This document shows positions 8,353 through 16,517 of a stretch of 64,000 nucleotides of DNA, one piece after another. Each line of letters starts with the position of its first letter. Positions within the stretch are counted from its first letter, which is position 1. The stretch is from Bacteroidota bacterium (GTDB taxonomy: Bacteria > Bacteroidota > Bacteroidia > Bacteroidales > P3), in assembly GCA_023415495.1 (NCBI GenBank), contig JAEZKK010000035.1, positions 62,001 to 126,000 on the forward strand, written 5' to 3'. The translations under genes were made by a program, and so were the position numbers. The notes below the pieces were generated by a model, which saw only the letters and a list, made by a program, of their open reading frames with translations, was not told the DNA's origin and did not search any database.

Positions 8353-9972
8353 TCATTTATTGGTTTCAAATATTTCTTTTTCAAGTATTTTGTAGATTTC
8401 TGTTTCTTCTGTAATTAGAGGTGCAATAGAATCTCTTAAAAAAGAACAAGTATTATTCCCGCATTTACTTAATTCTAATATTCTTTTCAATGAGGTATAT
8501 ATTTCTCCTGATGCAGATTTTATATCATCCCTAGGATTATTTCTCTCTTGAAAACTTTTTTCTATCGCTATTTGTTTTGCAGCCAAGCAATCAGATATTT
8601 TATCTTCTTTATTTTTTGATATACACAATTTAGTTATAATTTCATCATCTAATAAATAACACTCAATATGTTTTCGTTGAAGAACTTTTATCCCTTTTTC
8701 ATTACACTCAGCAACTTCTTCTTCGCTTTTATTATCTCGGTCAATAAACTTTATTTGTTCAGAATTTTTTAGAAGTTCCTTAACTATCTTTATACTAACA
8801 TTATTAACACTTTCAATTTCAGAACATGAACCAATAGAAACAAAGGATGTTGTAGGGTATTTATCTGCAAATATTTTTGAATAGACTACAGAATCAAAAT
8901 TCTTTATTTTTCTTCCTTGGCTTGTACCTTCGCAGAAAACAATTCTATCAGGTGCAATTAGTTTTGAAAAATCCCCAAAAGCAAGTTCCATAAATCTATT
9001 CCATATAGTTAAATCCATTTTTGATGGGGTCATTATTACTGTTGAATCAAAATCTCTATTTCCAAAATCTAAGAATGCCACAGTCCCAGGATTTTGTTCT
9101 TCAAGTTCTTTTGCCTCTTTCAACATTCCCATTGAATGTGTTGAAATCCATAGTTGAGTATTATCTGGGATTAAATTATACATTTCAGATAACAAACGAG
9201 CCTGCAAAGCCGTATGCATATGAGACTCTGGTTCATCAATACAGAAAACTGCATCATTATAATATTCTGATTTTATTATTATATCTAATATTAAATCAAA
9301 TGCCGATTTTTCCCCTGCCGATAAATTCTTATAATGAAAATTCGTAGTAACACCTTTTGTAAAATAAAAACTTCCGTTAGATAAAGGATCTCCAATATCA
9401 CTAAATTTTAAATCATCAAAAACATTACTCAAAGACGTTTCAATTTTTCCAGTTAACTCTTTTCTATAGTTCTCAATGGTTTTATCATTATTAGATTCAT
9501 TATATACACCCGACAATGTTATAGATATTAATCTTTGATAGTTTTCAGAAACACTAATATCATTTTCCATCAAGGTATTTAACTTTAATGATTCTACTGG
9601 ATTTCCTTGTCTATTTAATTGATTAGTTGTAAAATCTGGTTCGTTTCTGTATGCTGTTCTAAAATAAAACTTTCCTTTTGCATTTTGGAGGTTGTAAATA
9701 ATATTCTCATGATTTGTGATATTTACAGCATTATGAAACTTCCAATTGGTATCACTTTGTGTTTCTATAGTTCTTTTTAAATAATAATCTCTATCTCCAG
9801 ATCTTTGATATCCAATATATCTATACCAATGATAAAAAGCCTCAAAAAGAGATGTTTTCCCACTTCCATTAGGGCCAACAAGAACAACTAGTTTAGCAGT
9901 TTCTGGAATATCTTTTATTGTTAAATCTGTAAAACGCTTAAAATCTTTTATCGTTACTTCTTTAATTTTCAT
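8353..9972 (-). CDS. AAA/ABC-type ATPase fused to a TOPRIM-like domain (OLD/PARIS-like), candidate defence protein
   Basis: 539 residues. The N-terminal ATPase has Walker A VGPNGSGKTS (32-41), an ABC-type signature LSAGEKSA near 217, Walker B FCIDEPESHMH near 244 and an H-loop ISTHSMG near 276. This is the arrangement of OLD and related AAA_15/AAA_21 proteins. After residue 340 a TOPRIM-like domain is suggested by IVFCEG (the glutamate) near 344, VSIGSCSEI, and FIDRDN (the aspartate pair) near 409, followed by HIECYLLDDE. Fused ATPase-TOPRIM proteins include OLD nucleases and PARIS-type (AriA plus DUF4435-like AriB) antiphage systems. No partner gene adjoins it, so it would be a one-gene system. 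It has its own promoter (10107-10114) and a leader with two palindromes. Exact family uncertain. Confidence 0.75.
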   Translation of the reverse strand: MKIKEVTIKDFKRFTDLTIKDIPETAKLVVLVGPNGSGKTSLFEAFYHWYRYIGYQRSGDRDYYLKRTIETQSDTNWKFHNAVNITNHENIIYNLQNAKGKFYFRTAYRNEPDFTTNQLNRQGNPVESLKLNTLMENDISVSENYQRLISITLSGVYNESNNDKTIENYRKELTGKIETSLSNVFDDLKFSDIGDPLSNGSFYFTKGVTTNFHYKNLSAGEKSAFDLILDIIIKSEYYNDAVFCIDEPESHMHTALQARLLSEMYNLIPDNTQLWISTHSMGMLKEAKELEEQNPGTVAFLDFGNRDFDSTVIMTPSKMDLTIWNRFMELAFGDFSKLIAPDRIVFCEGTSQGRKIKNFDSVVYSKIFADKYPTTSFVSIGSCSEIESVNNVSIKIVKELLKNSEQIKFIDRDNKSEEEVAECNEKGIKVLQRKHIECYLLDDEIITKLCISKNKEDKISDCLAAKQIAIEKSFQERNNPRDDIKSASGEIYTSLKRILELSKCGNNTCSFLRDSIAPLITEETEIYKILEKEIFETNK

Positions 9973-10020
9973 ATCATTAAATTTATTTATTAATCAGAAT
10001 TTATTCGCTCTCGTAGTGTG

Positions 10021-10067
10021 GGATATGTTATCCTGCACTTCTTTATTATTTAGGATATTTTATCCTA
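10021..10067 (-). promoter_or_regulatory. Two operator-like palindromes in the leader of the AAA-TOPRIM gene
   Basis: GGATATGTTATCC (10021-10033) and GGATATTTTATCC (10053-10065) share the form GGATA-N3-TATCC and lie exactly 32 bases apart. The second extends to TAGGATA/TATCCTA arms at 10051-10067. They sit between the putative promoter and the start codon, where a repressor site or paired leader hairpins would be placed. The binding factor is unknown. Confidence 0.55.
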
Positions 10068-10106
10068 TATTTTTTCATACATATTATTTTATATGTTTTC
10101 AAAGTT

Positions 10107-10114
10107 CAAAGGTA
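10107..10114 (-). promoter_or_regulatory. TAnnTTTG -7 element for the AAA-TOPRIM gene
   Basis: CAAAGGTA on the plus strand reads TACCTTTG on the minus strand, implying a leader of about 130 bases. The stretch 10115-10351 beyond it holds only AT-rich DNA with no gene I can support. Confidence 0.5.
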
Positions 10115-10351
10115 GGGAATTATTTTTATATAAAGTGATTATAATCAAAATTATTTCAAGGAAAAATCTAACAAGATTAAAAAAAATGTCATTAGGGTAG
10201 ATGCCATAATGTAGTTTATAAGATTTCAGTGAATTTGTTATTGAATAAGGCTTTCTTTTTCTTGTATTTGCAATGGGGAGAAAATCACTTGAATTATCGA
10301 GAAAAATCAGTGGGTTTTTATTTGAGAAAAGTCTTTTTGTATAGCGGGAAT

Positions 10352-10391
10352 AAAAAAATCGCTTATTCAGTTTGATTTTGAATAAGCGATT
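10352..10391 (-). terminator. Intrinsic terminator of tRNA-Leu
   Basis: A perfect 13-bp inverted repeat (10357-10369 with 10379-10391, AATCGCTTATTCA) begins about five bases after the encoded CCA end of the tRNA. It is followed on the minus strand by a run of seven T. Confidence 0.9.
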
Positions 10392-10396
10392 GCTTT

Positions 10397-10483
10397 TGGT
10401 ACATCAGGCCGGAATCGAACCGGCACGGGTTTAACCCCACTAGATTTTGAGTCTAGCGCGTCTACCTATTCCGCCACTGATGC
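10397..10483 (-). tRNA. tRNA-Leu (CAA anticodon)
   Basis: On the minus strand a 7-bp acceptor stem (GCATCAG with CTGATGT), a D-arm, an anticodon stem CTAGA/TCTAG with loop CTCAAAA, a long variable arm typical of tRNA-Leu, and a T-arm with GGTTCGATTCC are visible. CAA is the anticodon and reads UUG. The discriminator A is followed by CCA, so the CCA end is encoded (10397-10399). Confidence 0.97.
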
Positions 10484-10581
10484 ATATTAGGTATGCTCTG
10501 TTAAGAGAGTGCAAAAATACTAATAAATTCTAAATACACAAATAAAAGACTTATTTTTTTCTCTAATCGAAATAAGTTACG

Positions 10582-10589
10582 TAATTTTG
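10582..10589 (+). promoter_or_regulatory. TAnnTTTG -7 element for prs
   Basis: TAATTTTG lies about 40 bases before the prs ATG. Confidence 0.55.
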
Positions 10590-10630
10590 CATATTCAAAT
10601 ATCTAATTTTTTACATTTATAAGATTGGTA

Positions 10631-11626
10631 ATGAATATAAATACTACAAACAACACTGCATTACTTTTTACCGGAAGAGCTACACATTATCTTTCTAAAG
10701 AGATTGCAAACATTTATGGACAGGAATTAGGCAAGTCTCAGGTGCTTCAATATGCTGATGGGGAGTTTCAACCATCATTTGAGGAGAATATCAGAGGTAG
10801 AGATGTGTTTATAATTCAGTCTACCTTTGCTCCAAGCGATAACTTAATGGAGCTATTAATGCTGATTGATGCTGCAAAGAGAGCCTCTGCTAAGAGAATT
10901 ATTGCAGTTATTCCATATTTTGGTTTTGCTCGTCAAGACCGTAAAGACAAACCAAGAGTTCCGATTACTGCAAAACTTGTTGCGGATTTACTAACTACAG
11001 CTGGAATAAGCAGGGTTATTACTATTGACCTACATGCTGACCAAATCCAAGGATTTTTCAATGTTCCTGTTGACCACCTTTTGGCTTCTTCAATCTTTAT
11101 ACCTTATTTAAGAGGGTTGGCAAGTGAAGACTTTAAGATGGAAGATATTCTTTTTGCATCTCCTGACGTTGGTGGCACAAAGAGAGCAAGCGAATATGCT
11201 AAGAAACTAAATACAGGATTTGTAATGTGTTATAAACAAAGAAACAAACCTAATGAGATTGGGATTATGCAATTGATTGGGGATGTAAAAGGCAAGCATG
11301 TTATACTTGTAGATGATATAGTTGATACTGGCTCTACCCTTTGCAAGGCTGCAGAACTTATTCAAGAAAGCGGAGCTAAGAGCGTAAGGGCAATGATTAC
11401 TCACCCTGTATTGAGCGGTGAGGCTATAAATAAGATAGAGAATTCGAGTATGAAGGAATTAATTGTAACTAATACTATTCCTTTAAAGAAAGAATCATCT
11501 AAGATTAAACAATTATCAGTTGCTCCAATATTTGCAGAAGCTATTAGAAGAGTAGAAAACTACGAAAGTATTGCAGACTTTTACGAAATGGCAATAAGCA
11601 AAAAAGGAGTAACAATTAAATTCTAA
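10631..11626 (+). CDS. prs: Ribose-phosphate pyrophosphokinase (PRPP synthetase)
   Basis: Makes PRPP from ribose 5-phosphate and ATP for purine, pyrimidine, histidine and NAD synthesis. Seen: the ATP-loop and flexible-loop region with FGFARQDRKDKPRVPI, the divalent-cation site ITIDLHADQIQGFF, and the PRPP-binding loop LVDDIVDTGSTL. Length 331 is normal for class I enzymes. The frame also allows a TTG two codons upstream at 10625, but the ATG at 10631 is preferred. rplY follows after 53 bases in the same direction and pth further on, so the three may share transcripts in part. Confidence 0.97.
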   Translation: MNINTTNNTALLFTGRATHYLSKEIANIYGQELGKSQVLQYADGEFQPSFEENIRGRDVFIIQSTFAPSDNLMELLMLIDAAKRASAKRIIAVIPYFGFARQDRKDKPRVPITAKLVADLLTTAGISRVITIDLHADQIQGFFNVPVDHLLASSIFIPYLRGLASEDFKMEDILFASPDVGGTKRASEYAKKLNTGFVMCYKQRNKPNEIGIMQLIGDVKGKHVILVDDIVDTGSTLCKAAELIQESGAKSVRAMITHPVLSGEAINKIENSSMKELIVTNTIPLKKESSKIKQLSVAPIFAEAIRRVENYESIADFYEMAISKKGVTIKF

Positions 11627-11679
11627 ATTAACGGCGACAAACACGCCAAATTATTAAATAAACAAAAACAAAACAAAAA

Positions 11680-12237
11680 ATGAAAACAGTATCTATGAGC
11701 GGTTCTCTTAGAGAGAACGTAGGGAAAAAAGATGCAAAAGCATTAAGACGTCAAAATTTAGTACCATGTGTGGTTTATGGTGGAGAAGGACAAATTCAAT
11801 TCTCAGTTGAGCAAAAGGATTTCAAACCTCTTCTTTTCACTCCAGACACACACTATATCAATCTAAACATTGATGGCAAGGAAATTAGAGCAATCTTACA
11901 AGACATCCAATACCACCCAGTATCAGATGAAGTATTACATGCAGATTTCTTAAGAATTTTCGATGACAAACCAATTACAACCCTTATTCCTGTTAACCCA
12001 ATTGGGGTTGCTCCTGGAGTATTGCAAGGGGGTAAATTAGTTACTAAATTACGTAAATTAAGAATTAAAGGGCTTCCTGATAATATACCACAACACATTG
12101 ACATTGATATTTCAAAACTTGAAATAGGAAATAGTATTAGAGTTGAAAAACTTGAATTAGAAAACGTTGAATGTTTGGAAAACAAATCTTCTATCGTTCT
12201 TTGGGTTAAACCAACTCGTCAATCTTCAAAAGGTTAA
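11680..12237 (+). CDS. rplY: 50S ribosomal protein L25/general stress protein Ctc
   Basis: Binds 5S rRNA in the large subunit. The 185 residues cover both the N-terminal L25 beta-barrel (GSLRENVGKKDAKALRRQNLVPCVVYGG) and the C-terminal TL5/CTC domain (IPVNPIGVAPGVLQGGKL, then a strand-rich end). This two-domain form is usual outside gamma-proteobacteria. The frequent genomic neighbourhood prs-rplY-pth is present in full. A terminator-like hairpin follows at 12261-12297. Confidence 0.95.
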   Translation: MKTVSMSGSLRENVGKKDAKALRRQNLVPCVVYGGEGQIQFSVEQKDFKPLLFTPDTHYINLNIDGKEIRAILQDIQYHPVSDEVLHADFLRIFDDKPITTLIPVNPIGVAPGVLQGGKLVTKLRKLRIKGLPDNIPQHIDIDISKLEIGNSIRVEKLELENVECLENKSSIVLWVKPTRQSSKG

Positions 12238-12260
12238 TAAATAATATTATTTATCAATAT

Positions 12261-12297
12261 AAAATAGTGAGTAGTATAATTACTATTCACTATTTTT
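12261..12297 (+). terminator. Hairpin after rplY, overlapping the pth promoter
   Basis: AAAATAGTGAGTAGT (12261-12275) pairs with 12282-12296 (one G-T) and ends in TTTTT. The 3' arm also contains TATTTTTG (12291-12298), which fits the -7 element for pth, so termination of rplY and initiation of pth share the same bases. Confidence 0.65.
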
Positions 12298-12324
12298 GCT
12301 TATAAAACTTAGCAATAACAGAAA

Positions 12325-12891
12325 ATGAAATACTTAATAATTGGGCTTGGAAATATAGGTTCGGAATATGAGAATACAAGACATAATATTGGATTTATGG
12401 CTTTAGATAGTATTCTTAAAGCAAATCAAGGTGAGAAATTCACCTTAGAACGCCATGCTTATATTTCTCAAATCAAACATAAGGGGAGAACTATTATATT
12501 GGCAAAGCCAACAACCTATGTGAATTTAAGTGGAAAGGCTTTTAAGTATTGGATGGATAAGGAGAATATCCCTTTAGAAAATATATTGGTAATTGTAGAT
12601 GATATTGCTTTGGAATTAGGTCAAATCCGTATGAGGATGAATGGTGGAGATGGAGGTCATAATGGATTAAAGGATATTATATCAACTCTTGGGCATAATA
12701 AATTCAATCGTTTACGCTTTGGAATTGGCAATGATTTTTCAAGAGGCAAGCAAGTCGATTTTGTTCTTGGGCAGTGGTCGGAAGGCGAGTTAGCTACAAT
12801 TAATCTAAGATTTGAACTACTAAATGATATTGTAAAATCCTTCTCAACTATTGGCATGGATAGGACTATGAATGCATTCAATGGGAAGTAA
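12325..12891 (+). CDS. pth: Peptidyl-tRNA hydrolase
   Basis: Releases tRNA from drop-off peptidyl-tRNAs. The protein has the family pattern: LIIGLGNIGSEYENTRHNIGF with the catalytic histidine of TRHN near residue 20, KPTTYVNLSGKA, VIVDDIALELGQIRMRMNGGDGGHNGL, and GIG at the C-terminal third. Length 188 is normal. It ends three bases before the convergent histidine kinase gene, with no room for a separate terminator. Confidence 0.97.
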   Translation: MKYLIIGLGNIGSEYENTRHNIGFMALDSILKANQGEKFTLERHAYISQIKHKGRTIILAKPTTYVNLSGKAFKYWMDKENIPLENILVIVDDIALELGQIRMRMNGGDGGHNGLKDIISTLGHNKFNRLRFGIGNDFSRGKQVDFVLGQWSEGELATINLRFELLNDIVKSFSTIGMDRTMNAFNGK

Positions 12892-12894
12892 TTC

Positions 12895-13935
12895 TTATTC
12901 TTTTTTGGATTTCTTTAGAGTAAAACCAAAGACTGTACCTTGTCCGAGCTTACTTCTAATATTAATTGTTTGGTCATGTGCTTCGATAATATGCTTTACA
13001 ATAGATAGACCAAGACCTGTTCCTCCAAATTGACGCGAACGCGCCTTGTCAGTACGATAAAACCTCTCAAAAACTCTGTCAACATCCTTCTCGTCAATAC
13101 CTATTCCATGGTCAGAAATCTCTATTAGTAATTGGTCATCCATATCAAAGGTTTTAATTCTTACCTCTCCCCCATTATCCTTAGAATATTTAATCCCATT
13201 TTCAATAAGGTTTACAATAACCTGGCGTATCTTCTCCCTATCAGCAATAACAAAATACGGCTCTGGATTTGCCGCAACAACCGAAACCTTTCTTTCCTTT
13301 GCCTTTAGTTCAAGGTGTTCAATCACCTCTTGAATCAATGCAGAAATATCGAAGTTTATAATATTTAAAGGAAATTCTCCCTGCTCTAACTGTGAAATAG
13401 CATCAAGGTCTTGAACAATATCTATCATCCTGTCAATACCTGCTTCTGCTCTCTGAAGATATTTTAAACTAAGGTTTTTATCCTCAATTCCTCCTTCCAA
13501 AAGTGTTGATACATAACCTTGGATAGTAAAAATAGGAGTTCTAAGTTCATGAGCAACATTACCAATATAATCTTTCCTAAATTTCTCTAAGGCTATCATA
13601 TTATTCATCTTCTCATTATCATCCTCCATCCATTGTTCCACTTCCTTATTAACATCATCAAGGCTAAGAGATGAGGATTTTATTCTTTGACGAAGGTCTT
13701 TTTTTGAAACTTTATAGCTATAGATATTCTTATATATGGTTCTTACCTTTTCGTAGATTTCTTTCCTTATAAAATATCTGATAAAAATATAGTTTAGAAT
13801 AAAAAAGGCAATACTATATATAAGTGCTGAAAGGAAATAATCCTCCTTTGAAACAAAACTTAGAACTATTACTCCAAGAAAAAATAAAATCAGAGAGGAG
13901 AAAGCAAGTAAAGAGATAAGTAATCTATTTTTCAT
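12895..13935 (-). CDS. Two-component sensor histidine kinase (PhoR-like)
   Basis: 346 residues. Two transmembrane segments occupy about residues 5-55 with almost no periplasmic loop, which argues against a large sensor domain. A linker follows, then HisKA with the phosphoacceptor in NVAHELRTPIFTIQG near residue 129, then HATPase_c with N box VNLIENGIKYS, G1 DHGIGIDEKD and G2 GGTGLGLSIVKH. It lies six bases after the response regulator gene, so the two form a pair. The signal is unknown. The operon places it downstream of maf and envelope genes. Confidence 0.93.
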   Translation of the reverse strand: MKNRLLISLLAFSSLILFFLGVIVLSFVSKEDYFLSALIYSIAFFILNYIFIRYFIRKEIYEKVRTIYKNIYSYKVSKKDLRQRIKSSSLSLDDVNKEVEQWMEDDNEKMNNMIALEKFRKDYIGNVAHELRTPIFTIQGYVSTLLEGGIEDKNLSLKYLQRAEAGIDRMIDIVQDLDAISQLEQGEFPLNIINFDISALIQEVIEHLELKAKERKVSVVAANPEPYFVIADREKIRQVIVNLIENGIKYSKDNGGEVRIKTFDMDDQLLIEISDHGIGIDEKDVDRVFERFYRTDKARSRQFGGTGLGLSIVKHIIEAHDQTINIRSKLGQGTVFGFTLKKSKKE

Positions 13936-13941
13936 TTTCTT

Positions 13942-14646
13942 TTATTCTTCGTATTTATACCCTACTCCTTTATAAGTTTTTATATTTTCTATCTTAAGCT
14001 TTTCTCTAAGTTTTCTGATATGAACATCTATTGTTCTTTCTCCTACTATTACTCCATCATCCCAAACAGCAGAATAAATCTCATCCCTTGTAAATACTTT
14101 ATTAGGTTTAGAGGCTAAGAAATAAAGCAATTCAAATTCTTTTTTTGATAAAGTAATTTCCTTACCCCCAACACTAACTACGTATCTATCCTTATCAATT
14201 ATTATATCCATCAAAACTAATTGATTATTATTTGAATCTGAAAAAGAATTAGTACTTGAAGGCGGAATCCTTTTACGCCTTAACAAAGCAGTTAGACGGG
14301 CTGAAAGCAATTTCGGTTTAATTGGTTTTGAAATATAATCATCTGCTCCTGCACTAAAACCTGCTAATTGAGAATAGTCTTCGTTTCTCGCAGTTAAAAA
14401 TACTATCATGGTATTATCTAATTCCGTGATTTTTCTTAATTCTGCACATGTCTCAATTCCATCCATCTCTGGCATCATAACATCTAAGAGAATAATGTCA
14501 GGGACAAAACTCTTTACTAAATTCAATGCCTGAATTCCAGATTCAGCAGTCTTTACTAAATAACCATCTTTTTCCAATGAGAAACTTAAGAATTCAATAA
14601 TATCCAAATCATCATCTACTATTAATATAGATTTTTTATCATTCAT
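13942..14646 (-). CDS. OmpR/PhoB-family response regulator
   Basis: Receiver domain with acidic pocket VDDDLD, phosphoacceptor aspartate in IILLDVMMPEMDG near residue 52, threonine in FLTARN and lysine in ISKPIKP. The C-terminal winged helix ends TIDVHIRKLREKL and GVGYKYEE. The ATG at 14646 (MNDKKSILIV) is chosen; an ATG three codons upstream at 14655 is also in frame. Either start overlaps the end of maf (14639), indicating translational coupling. Partner of the kinase that follows. Confidence 0.93.
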   Translation of the reverse strand: MNDKKSILIVDDDLDIIEFLSFSLEKDGYLVKTAESGIQALNLVKSFVPDIILLDVMMPEMDGIETCAELRKITELDNTMIVFLTARNEDYSQLAGFSAGADDYISKPIKPKLLSARLTALLRRKRIPPSSTNSFSDSNNNQLVLMDIIIDKDRYVVSVGGKEITLSKKEFELLYFLASKPNKVFTRDEIYSAVWDDGVIVGERTIDVHIRKLREKLKIENIKTYKGVGYKYEE

Positions 14647-15241
14647 AATTGACAATTATTTTCTTAATATGATTAAACACCTCAAAAGTAGGCAACCCCA
14701 CAACATTATAATATGACCCTTCTATTTTCTCAATGCCAATACAACCAATCCATTGCTGAATTGCGTATCCTCCAGCCTTATCGTAAGGTTTATAATTATC
14801 TACATAGTATTCCTTCTCCCACAATTCTAATTTCTTAAAGTAAACTGTTGTAGATGCACTAAAAGATATTTCTTTTTTGTTTGTTTTCAAACAAACTCCA
14901 GTTATAACTAAATGTTTATTTTCAGAAAGAGAAGTAAGAAAATCAATAGCTTGATTGCGATTTTCAGGTTTTGAAATTGAATGACCATCTATAAAAACCA
15001 TTGTATCGGCAGTTAGAAGGATTTCATTATCATTTAGCAAAGAATAATTAAAGCCTTTTGCTTTTTTTTCAGCAAGGTATTCTGGAATAATTCTATAATC
15101 TAAATCTAATGGGTAATCCTCATCAACATCAATAGGAAAAGTCTCAACCTCGAATCCCATTTGTTTAATAAGCTCTAATCTTCTTGGGCTTTTAGAGGCT
15201 AAAAGGATTTTATAATCTAAAATATTAGAGAGATTTTCCAT
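14639..15241 (-). CDS. maf: Maf-like nucleoside triphosphate pyrophosphatase
   Basis: Hydrolyses noncanonical or house-cleaning NTPs (dTTP/UTP or modified forms by family). Seen: the signature LLASKSPRRLELIKQMGF near residue 14, LTADTMVFIDG with the catalytic aspartate near residue 81, and YDKAGGYAIQ near 147. Length 200 is normal. It sits between the MORN-repeat gene (10-base gap) and the response regulator (overlap). The exact substrate class cannot be read by eye. Confidence 0.93.
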   Translation of the reverse strand: MENLSNILDYKILLASKSPRRLELIKQMGFEVETFPIDVDEDYPLDLDYRIIPEYLAEKKAKGFNYSLLNDNEILLTADTMVFIDGHSISKPENRNQAIDFLTSLSENKHLVITGVCLKTNKKEISFSASTTVYFKKLELWEKEYYVDNYKPYDKAGGYAIQQWIGCIGIEKIEGSYYNVVGLPTFEVFNHIKKIIVNYE

Positions 15242-15251
15242 AGGCTAATCT

Positions 15252-16517
15252 CTAAAAATTCTTTTTTGAATTATCTTTTTTCTTCTCTTTAATAATTTCT
15301 TGAGATATTTTTTTGCCAGATTTATATTTTGTGATTGAAATCATATTTCCTTTCCCATCGTAATTAGTCCAAGTACCCTCTTGTTTCCCTAATTTAAACT
15401 GACCCTTACCTAATAGATTCCCATTTTCAGTATATTCAGCCCATTTCCCATCTGGTTTGCCATTCTTAAAGCTTTGTTCTCTTAATAAGGCTCCTTGAAG
15501 ATAATAGAATATAGATTTCCCATCTCTTTCTCCAAATTTGTAGTTAGATTTTTCAATCAATACACCATAAGGAGTAAATTTATTATACTCTCCGTCTAAT
15601 TTACCATTCTTGTAATTAGCAATTATATATTTCTTTCCTGTTTCATCGAAAAGTGTTTCCTGACCATGTTTTAAGCCATTTGAATAATTCACTCTTGTCT
15701 TTATAATCCCATTTGGATAATAAGATATCCATTCTGAGCTCATCTCACCTTTAGTAAAACTACCTTTATCTTTAATTGAACCATCAGGATAATAACTTTC
15801 CCATTCCCCTTGTTCCAACCCATCTTCGTAATTGCCTTTCTGCAATACTTTTCCATCTTCATAATAGGTAGTCCATAGTCCTTGACGCTTGCCGTTTGAG
15901 TATTTACCTTTTCTCCAAAGTTCTGAAGTAGAATAAAAATACTCCCATTCTCCTTCTTCTAAATCATTTTTAAACTCTCCTTTGCTCCCTAATTTGCCAT
16001 TTTCTCTATAATAGTATTTCCAAAGCCCATTGCGTTTACCTTTTACTAAATTCCCCTCCATCTCTTTTTTGCCGCTCTCATACCACCAGATAACATCTCC
16101 TTCTAAAAGGTCATAATTATACTCTCCCTCAAATTTTAATTTCCCGTCCTTATGAAATTCCTTATACTTCCCTTGCTTTTTAGAATCAATAATTTCTACC
16201 TTATAATGCAATTGACCATTACTATAATATTCTTGGTTTTCTCCTTGCTCAGAATATGTTTCTACTTTAAAAAGTTGACCATTTTCAAAATAATGATGCC
16301 ATTGTCCTATTTTCCTCCCATTTTCATCATAGCTACCCTTGATTTGAATTTTGGAATTAGGATAATACCAAATCCACTCTCCAATTCTTGTATCTTTATC
16401 AGTTTTAAACCCTTTTGTGGATACTTCCCCATTTTTCCAATATTCTGTATATGGAGTTTGAGCAATTAAGTTAAATGATGCTGAAAAAATTATCAGCAAA
16501 AAAACAAGTTTCTTCAT
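15252..16517 (-). CDS. Exported MORN/YwqK-type repeat protein
   Basis: A signal peptide (ending FNLIAQ) is followed by about 15 tandem units of about 23 residues, each with a Y-x-N/D-G-x-...-G-x-W-x-x-Y-Y-pattern (YYPNGIIKT, YYEDGKVLQKGNY, YYPDGSIKDKGSF). These are MORN_2 repeats as found in YwqK-family proteins, which form extended beta-hairpin ribbons. The charged lysine-rich C-terminus (KEKKKDNSKK) is not a sorting domain. Its ATG overlaps the stop of the DUF4270 gene by one base (TAATG), so translation is coupled. The role is unknown; an envelope scaffold is one possibility. Confidence 0.85.
   Translation of the reverse strand: MKKLVFLLIIFSASFNLIAQTPYTEYWKNGEVSTKGFKTDKDTRIGEWIWYYPNSKIQIKGSYDENGRKIGQWHHYFENGQLFKVETYSEQGENQEYYSNGQLHYKVEIIDSKKQGKYKEFHKDGKLKFEGEYNYDLLEGDVIWWYESGKKEMEGNLVKGKRNGLWKYYYRENGKLGSKGEFKNDLEEGEWEYFYSTSELWRKGKYSNGKRQGLWTTYYEDGKVLQKGNYEDGLEQGEWESYYPDGSIKDKGSFTKGEMSSEWISYYPNGIIKTRVNYSNGLKHGQETLFDETGKKYIIANYKNGKLDGEYNKFTPYGVLIEKSNYKFGERDGKSIFYYLQGALLREQSFKNGKPDGKWAEYTENGNLLGKGQFKLGKQEGTWTNYDGKGNMISITKYKSGKKISQEIIKEKKKDNSKKNF

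Noticed and set aside
10273..10344. Small ORF MGRKSLELSRK in the gap before tRNA-Leu
   Set aside because: Only 23 codons in AT-rich DNA with no clear promoter or homologue pattern.
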